Shown here in pieces: positions 40,304 through 48,459 of a stretch of 64,000 bases of DNA (the first letter of the stretch is position 1; every line of letters starts with the position of its first letter). Source of the stretch: a virus; IMG/VR virus record IMGVR_UViG_3300046092_000062, positions 249,866 to 313,865 of that record; one strand, written 5' to 3'. Made by a program: the position numbers and the translations under genes. The notes under the pieces are model-generated. The model saw only the letters and a list, made by a program, of their open reading frames with translations, was not told the origin of the DNA and ran no database searches.

Positions 40304-41575
40304 ATGTCTGAATCTACACAAGCAGAAAAGCCAAAAGTTAAAACAGTTACAGATCCCAAAGTGGATGCTGCTGCTCGCGAAAAACTGATTACTGCCCGTA
40401 TTGGCTTGCTGTTGAAGGCTCCCTTCTTTGGCAACTTAGCTACACGCATGGCGCTCACTAACGCAGATGAGTGGTGCGGTACTGCTGCTACTGACGGTCG
40501 CAAGTTCTACTACAACAGCGAGTTCGTGAACAAAATGCCACTCAAGCAAGTTGAGTTCTTGGTAGGTCACGAAGTGCTCCACGCTGTTTACGACCACATG
40601 GGACGCCGAGGCGACCGTGATCCAAAGATCTCTAACATTGCTGCTGACTTCTGTGTCAACGCAGACTTGATCGACCAGAAGGTCGGTGAGAAGATCACTG
40701 TAGTGGGTATGCTGTACGATCCTAAGTACAAAGGCATGAGCATGGAAGAAGTCTACGACGACTTGATGCAAAACGCCAACAAAATGGACATCAGTAAGAT
40801 GTTGAGTCAAGTGTTGGACGAGCATTTGGACGGCGAAGGCGATGACGAAGATGGCGACGGTGATGGCAATAAAGACGGCAATGGTCGTCCTAAGCTGAGT
40901 GCCGCAGAAAAGAAAGCAATCAAAGATGAGCTGAAAGAAGCCATGATTGCTGCTGCACAAGCTGTTGGTGCAGGTAACTTGCCCGCAGGTGTTAAGCGTC
41001 TTGTTAAAGACATGCTGGAGCCACAAATTTCTTGGAAAGAGCTGTTGGAGCAACAAATCCAAAGCACTATCAAGAGTGACTACACCTTTGCACGTCCTGG
41101 CCGTAAGAGCTGGCACATGGATGCTATCTTGCCTGCACAAAAGCCCGGCGAGACCATTGACGTTGTGATTGGTATTGACACTTCTGGTTCTATTACCGAC
41201 CACGACTTGAAGATCTTCTTGAGCGAGATCAAAGGCATTATGGAATCGTACGATGAGTACAAGATCCACGTAATGGGTTGGGATACTCAAGTTCACAACC
41301 ACGCAGACTTTACAAGTGAAAACTTGGAAGACATTGCAGGCTTTGTGCCAGGCGGTGGTGGTGGTACTGATCCAATGTGCGTGTGGGAACGCTTAATCGA
41401 AGAAGGCATTGAGCCTAAGAAGCTGATCATGTTTACTGACTACTGCTTCTTTGGTTGGACTCCAGACAAGGTTGCTAACTACTGCGACACTGTGTGGATT
41501 ATCAAAGGTAACCCAAGTGCCGAGCCCGAGTTTGGTGTGTGGGCACATTACGAAAACGCTGCGAAAGGCAAATGA
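40304..41575 (+). CDS. VWA-like protein with N-terminal metallopeptidase-like domain, 423 aa
   Basis: Residues 89-93 are HEVLH (GHEVLHAVYDHMGRR), a zincin-type motif found in the N-terminal domain of this VWA-like family (DUF2201). The C-terminal VWA domain has a complete MIDAS: D292-T-S294-G-S296 in IGIDTSGSI. An acidic Asp/Gly repeat (residues about 175-195) links the domains. MoxR ATPases typically act on VWA partners, so this is the likely partner of the ATPase at 38802. Codon use resembles that gene. Confidence 0.8.
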   Translation: MSESTQAEKPKVKTVTDPKVDAAAREKLITARIGLLLKAPFFGNLATRMALTNADEWCGTAATDGRKFYYNSEFVNKMPLKQVEFLVGHEVLHAVYDHMGRRGDRDPKISNIAADFCVNADLIDQKVGEKITVVGMLYDPKYKGMSMEEVYDDLMQNANKMDISKMLSQVLDEHLDGEGDDEDGDGDGNKDGNGRPKLSAAEKKAIKDELKEAMIAAAQAVGAGNLPAGVKRLVKDMLEPQISWKELLEQQIQSTIKSDYTFARPGRKSWHMDAILPAQKPGETIDVVIGIDTSGSITDHDLKIFLSEIKGIMESYDEYKIHVMGWDTQVHNHADFTSENLEDIAGFVPGGGGGTDPMCVWERLIEEGIEPKKLIMFTDYCFFGWTPDKVANYCDTVWIIKGNPSAEPEFGVWAHYENAAKGK

Positions 41576-41576
41576 G

Positions 41577-41939
41577 ATGACACAAGCAACTAACACAACC
41601 GAAGTGAGCGAAGATGGTATGTCTGCTGAAAAGTGGGAGGGCATGACCGACGCCGAGAAGGCCAAGTATGCCCGTAGTCAAGAGAATTATCTCAATGCTC
41701 CCGCTGACATGCAAGATGCGATTGATCGCATTATGGAACTCGAGATGCGTCTCGAGGACCTGGCCCGTGCAAGTGAGATTGTTGAGATTACTCGACAATT
41801 TGAATTGTTCGAGGGCTTCCGACGTGAAGCAGAAGCTGCACTAGAAAAGAAAATCACAATCGACCGTCCTATTCCAACAGAGAAGATGAAGATTACCATT
41901 ATCACCAACGACGAAGCTGACGCAAAGGAGAAAGCATAA
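41577..41939 (+). CDS. Acidic helical protein, 120 aa
   Basis: ATG 41577 overlaps the region just after the VWA gene's stop; the frame is open upstream but that is the VWA gene. The middle has coiled-coil character (DAIDRIMELEMRLEDLARASEI). The stop overlaps the next start (TAATG). Not recognised. Confidence 0.5.
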   Translation: MTQATNTTEVSEDGMSAEKWEGMTDAEKAKYARSQENYLNAPADMQDAIDRIMELEMRLEDLARASEIVEITRQFELFEGFRREAEAALEKKITIDRPIPTEKMKITIITNDEADAKEKA

Positions 41940-42631
41940 TGTTTGCAACTGGAATTTATCGAGATGCGGCAGGCATCAATCAAGCAATGGGTCGCGTGTA
42001 TTTTTACATGATGACTGCTGTACTTAACAGTATGATTGTTAGTTTCCTAGTGGGACACAATCATGAACTGATGCAATTCTTTTTCACTGGTGCAATGAAA
42101 TGGGTTGTGTTGTTTGCACCCTTAGTGGCGATTTTCTTTATCACTCCCGCTATTGCTGCTGACCCGCCTGCATCAGTATCAGTTGGACTGCTGCATGTAT
42201 TTGCTGCACTAATGGGATTGAGTATGTCGGCCATCTTTGTAGTCTACTCAATGGGCAGTATCTTTACCGCGTTCATGGGCGCTGCTGTGCTGTTTGGTGT
42301 AATGAGCATTTATGGATACTTTACCAAGAAGGATCTAAGTGGCATGGGACAGATGCTGTTCGTTGCACTCATTGCAATCATTATTGCCAGCTTGATTAAC
42401 ATCTTTATTGGCAGCACTGTAATGCAGATGGTTATTAGTGCTATTGCGATTGTGATCTTTTTGGGATTCACTGCATACGACACTCAGCAAATCCGAGAAG
42501 CAGTTAGTGTTGAGGGCGAAGATACTACTTCTGTAGAAGTACTCGGAGCACTGAATCTGTATCTAGACTTCATTAACTTGTTTGTTAACTTGCTGCAACT
42601 GATTGGTGTTGCCCCGGGCAACGATGACTAA
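41939..42631 (+). CDS. Bax inhibitor-1 family membrane protein (BI-1/YccA-like), 230 aa
   Basis: Six to seven hydrophobic helices and the family signature near the end, FLGFTAYDTQQI, are visible. Bacterial YccA of this family modulates the FtsH protease, and eukaryotic members affect calcium leak and cell death. In a phage it might protect a phage protein or slow host lysis (inference). It follows an AAGGAG ribosome site and overlaps its neighbours by TAATG. Confidence 0.85.
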   Translation: MFATGIYRDAAGINQAMGRVYFYMMTAVLNSMIVSFLVGHNHELMQFFFTGAMKWVVLFAPLVAIFFITPAIAADPPASVSVGLLHVFAALMGLSMSAIFVVYSMGSIFTAFMGAAVLFGVMSIYGYFTKKDLSGMGQMLFVALIAIIIASLINIFIGSTVMQMVISAIAIVIFLGFTAYDTQQIREAVSVEGEDTTSVEVLGALNLYLDFINLFVNLLQLIGVAPGNDD

Positions 42632-42921
42632 TGCTAAAGCATAACGAAGTCAATCCGCTTGCTGTTTTTGGATTGCGAAGGGTAGATCACTGCCCTCCGC
42701 ATTTCACTAAGGTAACGTTTGATCTTGCAACCCAAGAGAAAACGATTACCGATTGGATTTGGGAACACTTAGATGGTCGCTTTTACATAGGCGACTTCTA
42801 CATCGAATCCACTGGTAGCGGAGTTAACATGCAAAAAATGGTTGCATTTGAAAGTCCCGGAGAAGCCAGCTATTTCAGTCTAATACTGGACACCATTAAC
42901 CAGTATCAATCAGACTTCTAA
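42631..42921 (+). CDS. Hypothetical protein, 96 aa
   Basis: Starts on the previous stop (TAATG). Mixed alpha/beta with FGLRRVDHCPPHFTKVTFDLATQEK at the front and GRFYIGDFYIES in the middle. Relatives occur in T4-like phages as I recall. No function. Confidence 0.5.
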   Translation: MLKHNEVNPLAVFGLRRVDHCPPHFTKVTFDLATQEKTITDWIWEHLDGRFYIGDFYIESTGSGVNMQKMVAFESPGEASYFSLILDTINQYQSDF

Positions 42922-42940
42922 GAAATTTTTCGTCTCTGTG

Positions 42941-42978
42941 ATCCTATCGTAAATAACTATAGTTATTACGCATAGGAT
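42941..42978 (+). promoter_or_regulatory. Inverted repeat covering the ribosome site of the next gene
   Basis: ATCCTATCGTAAATAAC (42941-42957) and GTTATTACGCATAGGAT (42962-42978) are near-perfect inverted arms around TATA. The AGGA (42974-42977) in front of ATG 42984 lies in the right arm, so folding would hide it. The left arm contains TAAATA (42950-42955), a late-promoter-like core. Confidence 0.5.
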
Positions 42979-42983
42979 ACACA

Positions 42984-43226
42984 ATGAGTACAGAGCAAAC
43001 CCAAACCCCCGAACAAGTACAACCAGAAGCGCCAAGCCTGCAACTAGCAGACATGGTTTTAATGCTAAAGGTTATTCAAGCCACTGCACAACGCGGTGCA
43101 ATTCGCGCCGAAGAAATGGCCGAAGTTGGTGCATTGCACGATAAGCTAGTTAAGTTCTTAACTGCTACCGGAGCACTACAGCCTGCACCGCAACCACAAC
43201 CCACTGAGGAGAATCAAAATGGCTAA
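42984..43226 (+). CDS. Small hypothetical protein, 80 aa
   Basis: Ala/Gln/Pro-rich at both ends with a central helix (LADMVLMLKVIQATAQRGAIRAEEMAEVG). It overlaps the next gene by 8 bases. Its ribosome site is inside an inverted repeat. Not recognised. Confidence 0.5.
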   Translation: MSTEQTQTPEQVQPEAPSLQLADMVLMLKVIQATAQRGAIRAEEMAEVGALHDKLVKFLTATGALQPAPQPQPTEENQNG

Positions 43227-43917
43227 GCACGTAGGTAAACATAACGATCGGAAAGTAGTTATTCTATTCCGTGAAGTTCCAGACGAAGGACACATGTGTC
43301 TTGTAATTTATAGTGACTTGCTACCACGCATGATCCACGATGACTTGATGCGAGCAGTTGAAGGCGATGCCGGACAATCTGCTAAAGAAATTGCAGAAGT
43401 ATTGCACAGAACATATATGCAAGATGGACGAATCTTATTGTCAGTGTTGCATCAAGAAGGCATGATCAAGAAGGTTCCGTGTAACCAAGTTCTAGTTACT
43501 CCTAACGCAAAATCAAGTGTGCGTTTAGATGAACTAAACAAGATTTTAAATGAAATGGCAATGGGCGAAGGCGCTGTTAAGCGTCTAGCAGAAATTGATG
43601 CCAACAAGGGTATGACCGGCAAGCGTGGACAAGCTGCTGAGGCCCGTGAAGTAGGTATGCCTGCTAATAGCAGAGCAAACGCAGGTGTTGAAGGATCAAT
43701 GAGTGCAGAACAATATGTAGCAGGTGTACTATCTGACGCAGATCTAGCACAACAACGTCTAACTCAAGCAGCTGATATGAAGCGCCAAGCCGAAGCTATG
43801 TTAGCTGAAGCTGCTCGTCTTGAAACAGAAGCAAGCACACTAAACCCTACCGCACCTACTACAAATGGCACAAGAAAAACCACAAAAGCCAAAGCGACCA
43901 AAAAGCAAGCGGCTTAA
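43219..43917 (+). CDS. Hypothetical protein with coiled coil and basic tail, 232 aa
   Basis: N-terminal alpha/beta domain (KVVILFREVPDEGHMCLVIYSDLLP), a helical middle, a coiled coil around residues 175-215 and a Lys/Thr/Ala tail (TTKAKATKKQAA). Perhaps a DNA-associated or scaffold protein. The end overlaps the next gene by 53 bases in another frame, a longer overlap than usual here. Confidence 0.5.
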   Translation: MAKHVGKHNDRKVVILFREVPDEGHMCLVIYSDLLPRMIHDDLMRAVEGDAGQSAKEIAEVLHRTYMQDGRILLSVLHQEGMIKKVPCNQVLVTPNAKSSVRLDELNKILNEMAMGEGAVKRLAEIDANKGMTGKRGQAAEAREVGMPANSRANAGVEGSMSAEQYVAGVLSDADLAQQRLTQAADMKRQAEAMLAEAARLETEASTLNPTAPTTNGTRKTTKAKATKKQAA

Positions 43918-44209
43918 TCTAAGCAGTAAAAAACAGTGGGAGGCCATCCTCAAAGACGTTGAGAAAGAGGATGTGCCCATTGAGATGTTGGAGACAATAG
44001 TAGTGAACCTAACCGATGGAACACAAGTTGTTATTGATATCCAGGAAATGCTTGCCGAAGGGGCCGACCCAGACGCTCTTAGAATTCACCTCGAAGAGCG
44101 ATTGGAGACCCTAGACGACATCATCGATGATGTTGATTTTTACATTAACATCGAGCAAGTGCGCCTCGCAGTGCAACCAGCAACAGATAATCTACTAAAG
44201 AACTTATGA
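43865..44209 (+). CDS. Hypothetical acidic protein, 114 aa
   Basis: A basic N-terminus (KPQKPKRPKSKR) made by the overlap with the previous gene, then an acidic body with VVNLTDGTQVVIDIQEML and DDIIDDVDFYIN. I have the impression of a conserved phage family but cannot name it. ATGA-coupled to DHFR. Confidence 0.5.
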   Translation: MAQEKPQKPKRPKSKRLNLSSKKQWEAILKDVEKEDVPIEMLETIVVNLTDGTQVVIDIQEMLAEGADPDALRIHLEERLETLDDIIDDVDFYINIEQVRLAVQPATDNLLKNL

Positions 44210-44715
44210 TAAACGCCCTTTTTGCCGTAGACCAATACGGCGGAATGGGGTTTAATGGCACACTGCCATGGCCCCACAACTCCGAAGATATGAAACACTT
44301 TAAACGACTTACAGATGGTCATGTAGTCGTAATGGGGCGCACCTCATGGGACGATCCTAAGTTACCTAAACCGTTAACTGGTCGTACAGTATATGTTGCA
44401 ACCACTAAGCCTGTATTTCATGCAGCACAGATCAAAGGCGATCTCAAAGAAGAAATCCTTGCACTAGAAAAACGTCACCCAGACAAAATCATTTGGGTAG
44501 TAGGCGGACCAAACGTATTGGAACAATGCGATGGTATCTTTGACAGAATGTACTTGACTCACATCAAGGGTTCATATAAAATAGATACTAAGATAAACTT
44601 AAAATCTCTGCTAACAGGGTGGAGCCCAGTACGTGCTACATCAGACGCAGCAAACAATTTCACTTACGTAATTTATGAACACCTATTTGGCCGCACTACA
44701 GGAAGTCCTGAATAA
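44206..44715 (+). CDS. folA: Dihydrofolate reductase, 169 aa
   Basis: LPWPHNSEDMKHFKRLTDGHVVVMGRTSWDD carries the DHFR active-site and NADPH-loop pattern, and IIWVVGGPNVL the second nucleotide site. It regenerates tetrahydrofolate used by thymidylate synthase, which overlaps it by 41 bases in another frame. Confidence 0.9.
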   Translation: MINALFAVDQYGGMGFNGTLPWPHNSEDMKHFKRLTDGHVVVMGRTSWDDPKLPKPLTGRTVYVATTKPVFHAAQIKGDLKEEILALEKRHPDKIIWVVGGPNVLEQCDGIFDRMYLTHIKGSYKIDTKINLKSLLTGWSPVRATSDAANNFTYVIYEHLFGRTTGSPE

Positions 44716-45586
44716 AGGGACTGAGAAAACAGATCGTACCGGAACTGGCACTATTAGCCACTTTGGTATGCAGCAACGCTATAACCTAGCAGAATCATTT
44801 CCCGCAGTAACAACAAAGAAGCTAGCTTGGCGCAGCGTAGTATCTGAGTTACTGTGGTTTATTGAAGGATCAGGCGATGAAAGACGACTCGCTGAGATAT
44901 TACATGGAACTCGTGACCCTAGCAAGACAACTATCTGGTCCGGTAACGCTGGAGCTGATTATTGGACTCCTAAAGCAAAGTTCCCAGGAGACCTTGGCAG
45001 AGTATACGGAGTGCAATGGCGCAAATGGCGCACGCCAGTAGAGCACACACAAGAGACATTTAGAGATGACTTTGGCACTACATATAATAGACAGGGTAGT
45101 GTCCATTTCAAAGAAGTCGATCAACTTATGCAACTGATCGACGGTATTAAGCGAGATCCGCACGGACGAAGACATATTATATCAGCATGGAACCCAGGCG
45201 AGTTAGAAGCTATGGCCCTGCCACCGTGCCATATCTTAGCGCAGTTTTACGTATCAGATGGCAAACTAAGTTGCCAAATGTACCAACGAAGTTGTGATAT
45301 GTTTTTAGGCGTACCGTTCAATGTCGCCAGCTATAGTTTGCTTACGCATCTGATAGCCAAAGTGTGCGATTTACAGGTCGGCGAGTTCGTTCACGTGCTA
45401 GGCGATGCACACATATACCTAAATCACGTAGAGCAGGTAAAAGAACAATTGAAGCGTGAACCCTTACCTGCGCCACAACTATGGATCAATCCGGATATTA
45501 AAGATATCACTAAGTTTACAATGGACGATATCAAGTTGATTGGTTACGAAAGCCATGCAGCAATTAAAGCGGAGATGGCAGTATGA
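44675..45586 (+). CDS. thyA: Thymidylate synthase, 303 aa
   Basis: Catalytic-site LPPCHI, the QMYQRSCDMFLGVPFN block and HVLGDAHIYLNH are all visible, and length fits ThyA plus a small insertion around residues 95-145. It makes dTMP from dUMP with methylene-tetrahydrofolate. ATG 44675 lies inside the DHFR gene, making a coupled pair. The end overlaps the next gene (ATGA). Confidence 0.95.
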   Translation: MNTYLAALQEVLNKGTEKTDRTGTGTISHFGMQQRYNLAESFPAVTTKKLAWRSVVSELLWFIEGSGDERRLAEILHGTRDPSKTTIWSGNAGADYWTPKAKFPGDLGRVYGVQWRKWRTPVEHTQETFRDDFGTTYNRQGSVHFKEVDQLMQLIDGIKRDPHGRRHIISAWNPGELEAMALPPCHILAQFYVSDGKLSCQMYQRSCDMFLGVPFNVASYSLLTHLIAKVCDLQVGEFVHVLGDAHIYLNHVEQVKEQLKREPLPAPQLWINPDIKDITKFTMDDIKLIGYESHAAIKAEMAV

Positions 45587-46551
45587 AATTTATCGTAACA
45601 GGTGGCGCAGGCTTTATTGGCCACAATGTAGTTAGACAGTTAGAAGCACAGGGACACGAATGTTTCGTGATTGACAGCGTAACTGACTATGGGTTTGTTA
45701 ACCGAGAAGAACTTGACTACTTGTACAAAAGCCGCAGAAGTCGGATGAAGGCAAGCGTTCATCACTTTGATCTGTGCGACAGAAAAGCAGTCGAAGATTT
45801 CTTTAGAACCTTTGCAGCCAAGTGCGATGCAGTTATTCACCTTGCTAGCTTTCCGAGACAAAAGGTTGTGGGATCTAACCCTGTATGGGGCAGCGAAGTG
45901 ATGGCCACTGCCCTAGTTAACTTACTAGAGATGACAAAGATTAACAAGATTCCCAAGTTTGTTTACATCAGCTCTAGCATGGTCTACGGTGACTTTAAGG
46001 ATGATGTTACTGAGTCGGCTATCTGCAATCCACAAGGCCAATACGGCATTATGAAATATATGGGAGAACACCTTGTTAAAGACTATACTCGTCGTGGCAT
46101 TTTTGATCACGTTATTATACGCCCCTCTGCTGTTTATGGTGAATACGACGTGGAAGACAGAGTCGTTTCCAAGTTTATGCTCTCAGCTATGCGCGGAGAA
46201 ACTCTTAAGGTAAACGGCGCAAACGAAACGCTGGATTTTACATACGTAGAAGATGCTGCTGCCGGAATCGTTGCTGCTACCCTAAGCAAACAAGCTGTTA
46301 ACGGAACATATAACATTACCAAGAGTCATAGCTGTAGTCTACTTCAGGCTGCTAGCCTTGCTATTAAGATTGCAGGCAAAGGCAATGTAGAAGTTCGTGA
46401 CAAGGATGCAGACTTCCCGTCACGTGGTGCATTGAATATTGATGCTGCCCGTAGAGACTTTGAATTTGATCCCAAAGTTGATGTTGAAGAAGGATTCCAG
46501 AAATATCACGACTGGTTTAAATCGAGTCCATTTTGGAAATCAAGAATCTAA
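45583..46551 (+). CDS. NAD-dependent epimerase/dehydratase (extended SDR), 322 aa
   Basis: TGGAGFIGHN (nucleotide binding), ISSSMVYGD and Y-G-I-M-K (YxxxK) near residue 153. The family includes UDP-sugar epimerases and dTDP-glucose dehydratases. The C-terminus has FPSRGALNIDAARRDFEF. It directly precedes a DegT-type aminotransferase, the classic pair that makes amino- or dideoxy-sugars. Confidence 0.8.
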   Translation: MKFIVTGGAGFIGHNVVRQLEAQGHECFVIDSVTDYGFVNREELDYLYKSRRSRMKASVHHFDLCDRKAVEDFFRTFAAKCDAVIHLASFPRQKVVGSNPVWGSEVMATALVNLLEMTKINKIPKFVYISSSMVYGDFKDDVTESAICNPQGQYGIMKYMGEHLVKDYTRRGIFDHVIIRPSAVYGEYDVEDRVVSKFMLSAMRGETLKVNGANETLDFTYVEDAAAGIVAATLSKQAVNGTYNITKSHSCSLLQAASLAIKIAGKGNVEVRDKDADFPSRGALNIDAARRDFEFDPKVDVEEGFQKYHDWFKSSPFWKSRI

Positions 46552-47642
46552 TACCGTTCTTTGGTATTGACCGTCAATACCTGACTATCCGCGACGAGTT
46601 GCTTAACGCAAGCGATGAGGTTTATAGGACTGGTCAGGTACTTGGTGGGCAACAAACATTCAATTTTGAATTGGCTATTGCTGAACGTTGCCAAAGGCGC
46701 TACGCTGTTGCAGTTGGTTCATGCACACAAGGGCTAATCTTCTCTCTAATGGCAGGACCAAAAGCAGGGGAGAAAGTAATGATTCCCACTATCAGCTTTG
46801 CTGCCACAATCAACAGTGTGCTCCTAAGTGGGCACGAACCTGTATTCTGCGACACTGATTACAAAGCACTAATTGATCTCGAAAGCAGCGACTATGCACT
46901 CAAAGGTGCAGGAGTTGGTGCTATCATGTACGCCAACTTGTTTGGCAACACCATTGATTACGATCGCTTTAGAGTCATGACAGAGTTTTTCAATCACGAT
47001 CTGTTTATCCTAGAGGATGCTGCACAGAGCTTTGGTGCAAGTTACAAAGGTATCCCCAGTGGCAAGCTAGGTACTGCAAGTGTGCTGAGTTTTGATCCCA
47101 CTAAGAATCTTCCCAACTACGGGTCAGGCGGGATGATACTCACAGACGATTACGAGTTCTTCTGCAACATAGTAGACCTACGGGACAATGGCAAAACAAG
47201 TGGGCATCAAATTCCTGGAACCAACAGTAGAATGAGCGAAAGCGATTGCGCTCAGATGCTGGTTAAACTCAAGTACTTTGATGCGTGGCAAAAACGTAGA
47301 ACAGCCATTGCAGAGTACTACATTGAGAACCTTGTGTCTTACGTGGATGTGCTACTGCCCAACGAAGATGTTGTTCACGCATGGCACAAGTTTGTTATTC
47401 GCCTAAGTAACAGACACGCATTGATGCAGTATATGCGCGATGCAGGCATCGAAACAAAGATGCACTACGATAAACCACTGTTTGAATTGCCAGTAGGATA
47501 CGAGTATACAGATTATATGAATGAGTTCTTTAGGGAATCAAGTGCATACACACGTGAATGTATGAGCTTGCCTATCTATCCCGAAATGACTGATGCCGAA
47601 GTCGAACACGTAGTTCGCACAATTAAGCAGTTCTTTAGTTAG
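46533..47642 (+). CDS. DegT/DnrJ/EryC1/StrS aminotransferase, 369 aa, TTG start
   Basis: SFDPTKNLPNYGSGGMILTDD contains the PLP lysine of this family, and the early GGQQTFNFELAIAERCQRRYAVAVGS and DAAQSFGASYKG segments also fit. No ATG is near the start; TTG 46533, 19 bases inside the epimerase gene, is the best candidate. It transfers an amino group to a nucleotide keto-sugar. A full-length relative of the truncated gene at 19511. Its stop overlaps the leftward gene's stop (tail to tail). Confidence 0.85.
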   Translation: MEIKNLIPFFGIDRQYLTIRDELLNASDEVYRTGQVLGGQQTFNFELAIAERCQRRYAVAVGSCTQGLIFSLMAGPKAGEKVMIPTISFAATINSVLLSGHEPVFCDTDYKALIDLESSDYALKGAGVGAIMYANLFGNTIDYDRFRVMTEFFNHDLFILEDAAQSFGASYKGIPSGKLGTASVLSFDPTKNLPNYGSGGMILTDDYEFFCNIVDLRDNGKTSGHQIPGTNSRMSESDCAQMLVKLKYFDAWQKRRTAIAEYYIENLVSYVDVLLPNEDVVHAWHKFVIRLSNRHALMQYMRDAGIETKMHYDKPLFELPVGYEYTDYMNEFFRESSAYTRECMSLPIYPEMTDAEVEHVVRTIKQFFS

Positions 47643-48459
47643 CAGGAGCAGTTAATATAAACTGTTTATCGGTTTGTGTTAACTGCCACGTTGGTAATAA
47701 ACGTTTGGCCATTCTAGCATACAACGATTGACGTGACTGTTCGTCTGCTGTGAATGTGAGTGCTGTTACTTTACCTTGGTAACGCTGCAAGAATTCGCGC
47801 ATGATATCAGTAATAGTTGACATTACTTCTGCACTGTTGCCGGTGCCAGTTAGACCAAATTTACCGTAACGGGTGCGCCCACGTTCGGCATTTTTAAATT
47901 CCACTTCCCATGTACCATTCGCCTCTGGATAAGTGTACGCATGGAATTGAAACGGGATCTCGCCAATGTGGAATACTGCTACTGCTTCTTCGCTGCCAGT
48001 AAAACTCCATTTGTAGTCTTTGCCGGGCTCAAATAATTCAGCAAGAGATTGGCCTGCTGCATCTTCGTAATAGCCTTTTTGGCCGTTTGGTAGGATGTGC
48101 TTGGACTGCTTGGATTGGTTCCAAGAACGCCACATTCTTTCGCCGGCATCAGTTTGGTCTGGATGCGGCATGACATCGTTGCCCAACATCTTAGCATACG
48201 CATACATGGTAGTAGCAACGCCTTGATCTCGGTAATTTGGATTTACCCAAGTACTTTGGCTTTTTAATGTGTCGGGATCAAAGTAAAAATTAAACAAAAT
48301 GTCGCCGATTAACTTTTTACCATCGTAGGCTTTAATTGCTAATCCAGCACCCTGGCTAGTCGCAGTATATGTATAGTCGCCGATTTGTTGTGTATGTTTA
48401 AAACGACGATGGGCGATGTCTGGGTTAATAGCTTCTGTGATAATTTCATTGATTCGCAT
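47635..48459 (-). CDS. GNAT-like acetyltransferase with capsid-targeting-like N-terminus, 274 aa
   Basis: The N-terminus MRINEIITEAINPD fits the T4 internal-protein leader (ITE before Ala). Residues about 70-95 carry WVNPNYRDQGVATTMYAYAKMLG, similar to the acetyl-CoA loop (R-x-x-G-x-A) of GNAT enzymes. The C-terminal half is a separate domain of unknown fold. It follows the glycosyltransferase-like gene directly (TGAATG). The GNAT call rests on one motif. Confidence 0.55.
   Translation of the reverse strand: MRINEIITEAINPDIAHRRFKHTQQIGDYTYTATSQGAGLAIKAYDGKKLIGDILFNFYFDPDTLKSQSTWVNPNYRDQGVATTMYAYAKMLGNDVMPHPDQTDAGERMWRSWNQSKQSKHILPNGQKGYYEDAAGQSLAELFEPGKDYKWSFTGSEEAVAVFHIGEIPFQFHAYTYPEANGTWEVEFKNAERGRTRYGKFGLTGTGNSAEVMSTITDIMREFLQRYQGKVTALTFTADEQSRQSLYARMAKRLLPTWQLTQTDKQFILTAPAN

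Noticed and set aside
40436-41302. 288-codon antisense open frame over the VWA gene, and 187- and 134-codon ones over the MoxR gene
   Set aside because: They arise from the codon pattern of the sense genes; no ribosome sites, no family signal, and both sense proteins carry full domain motifs.
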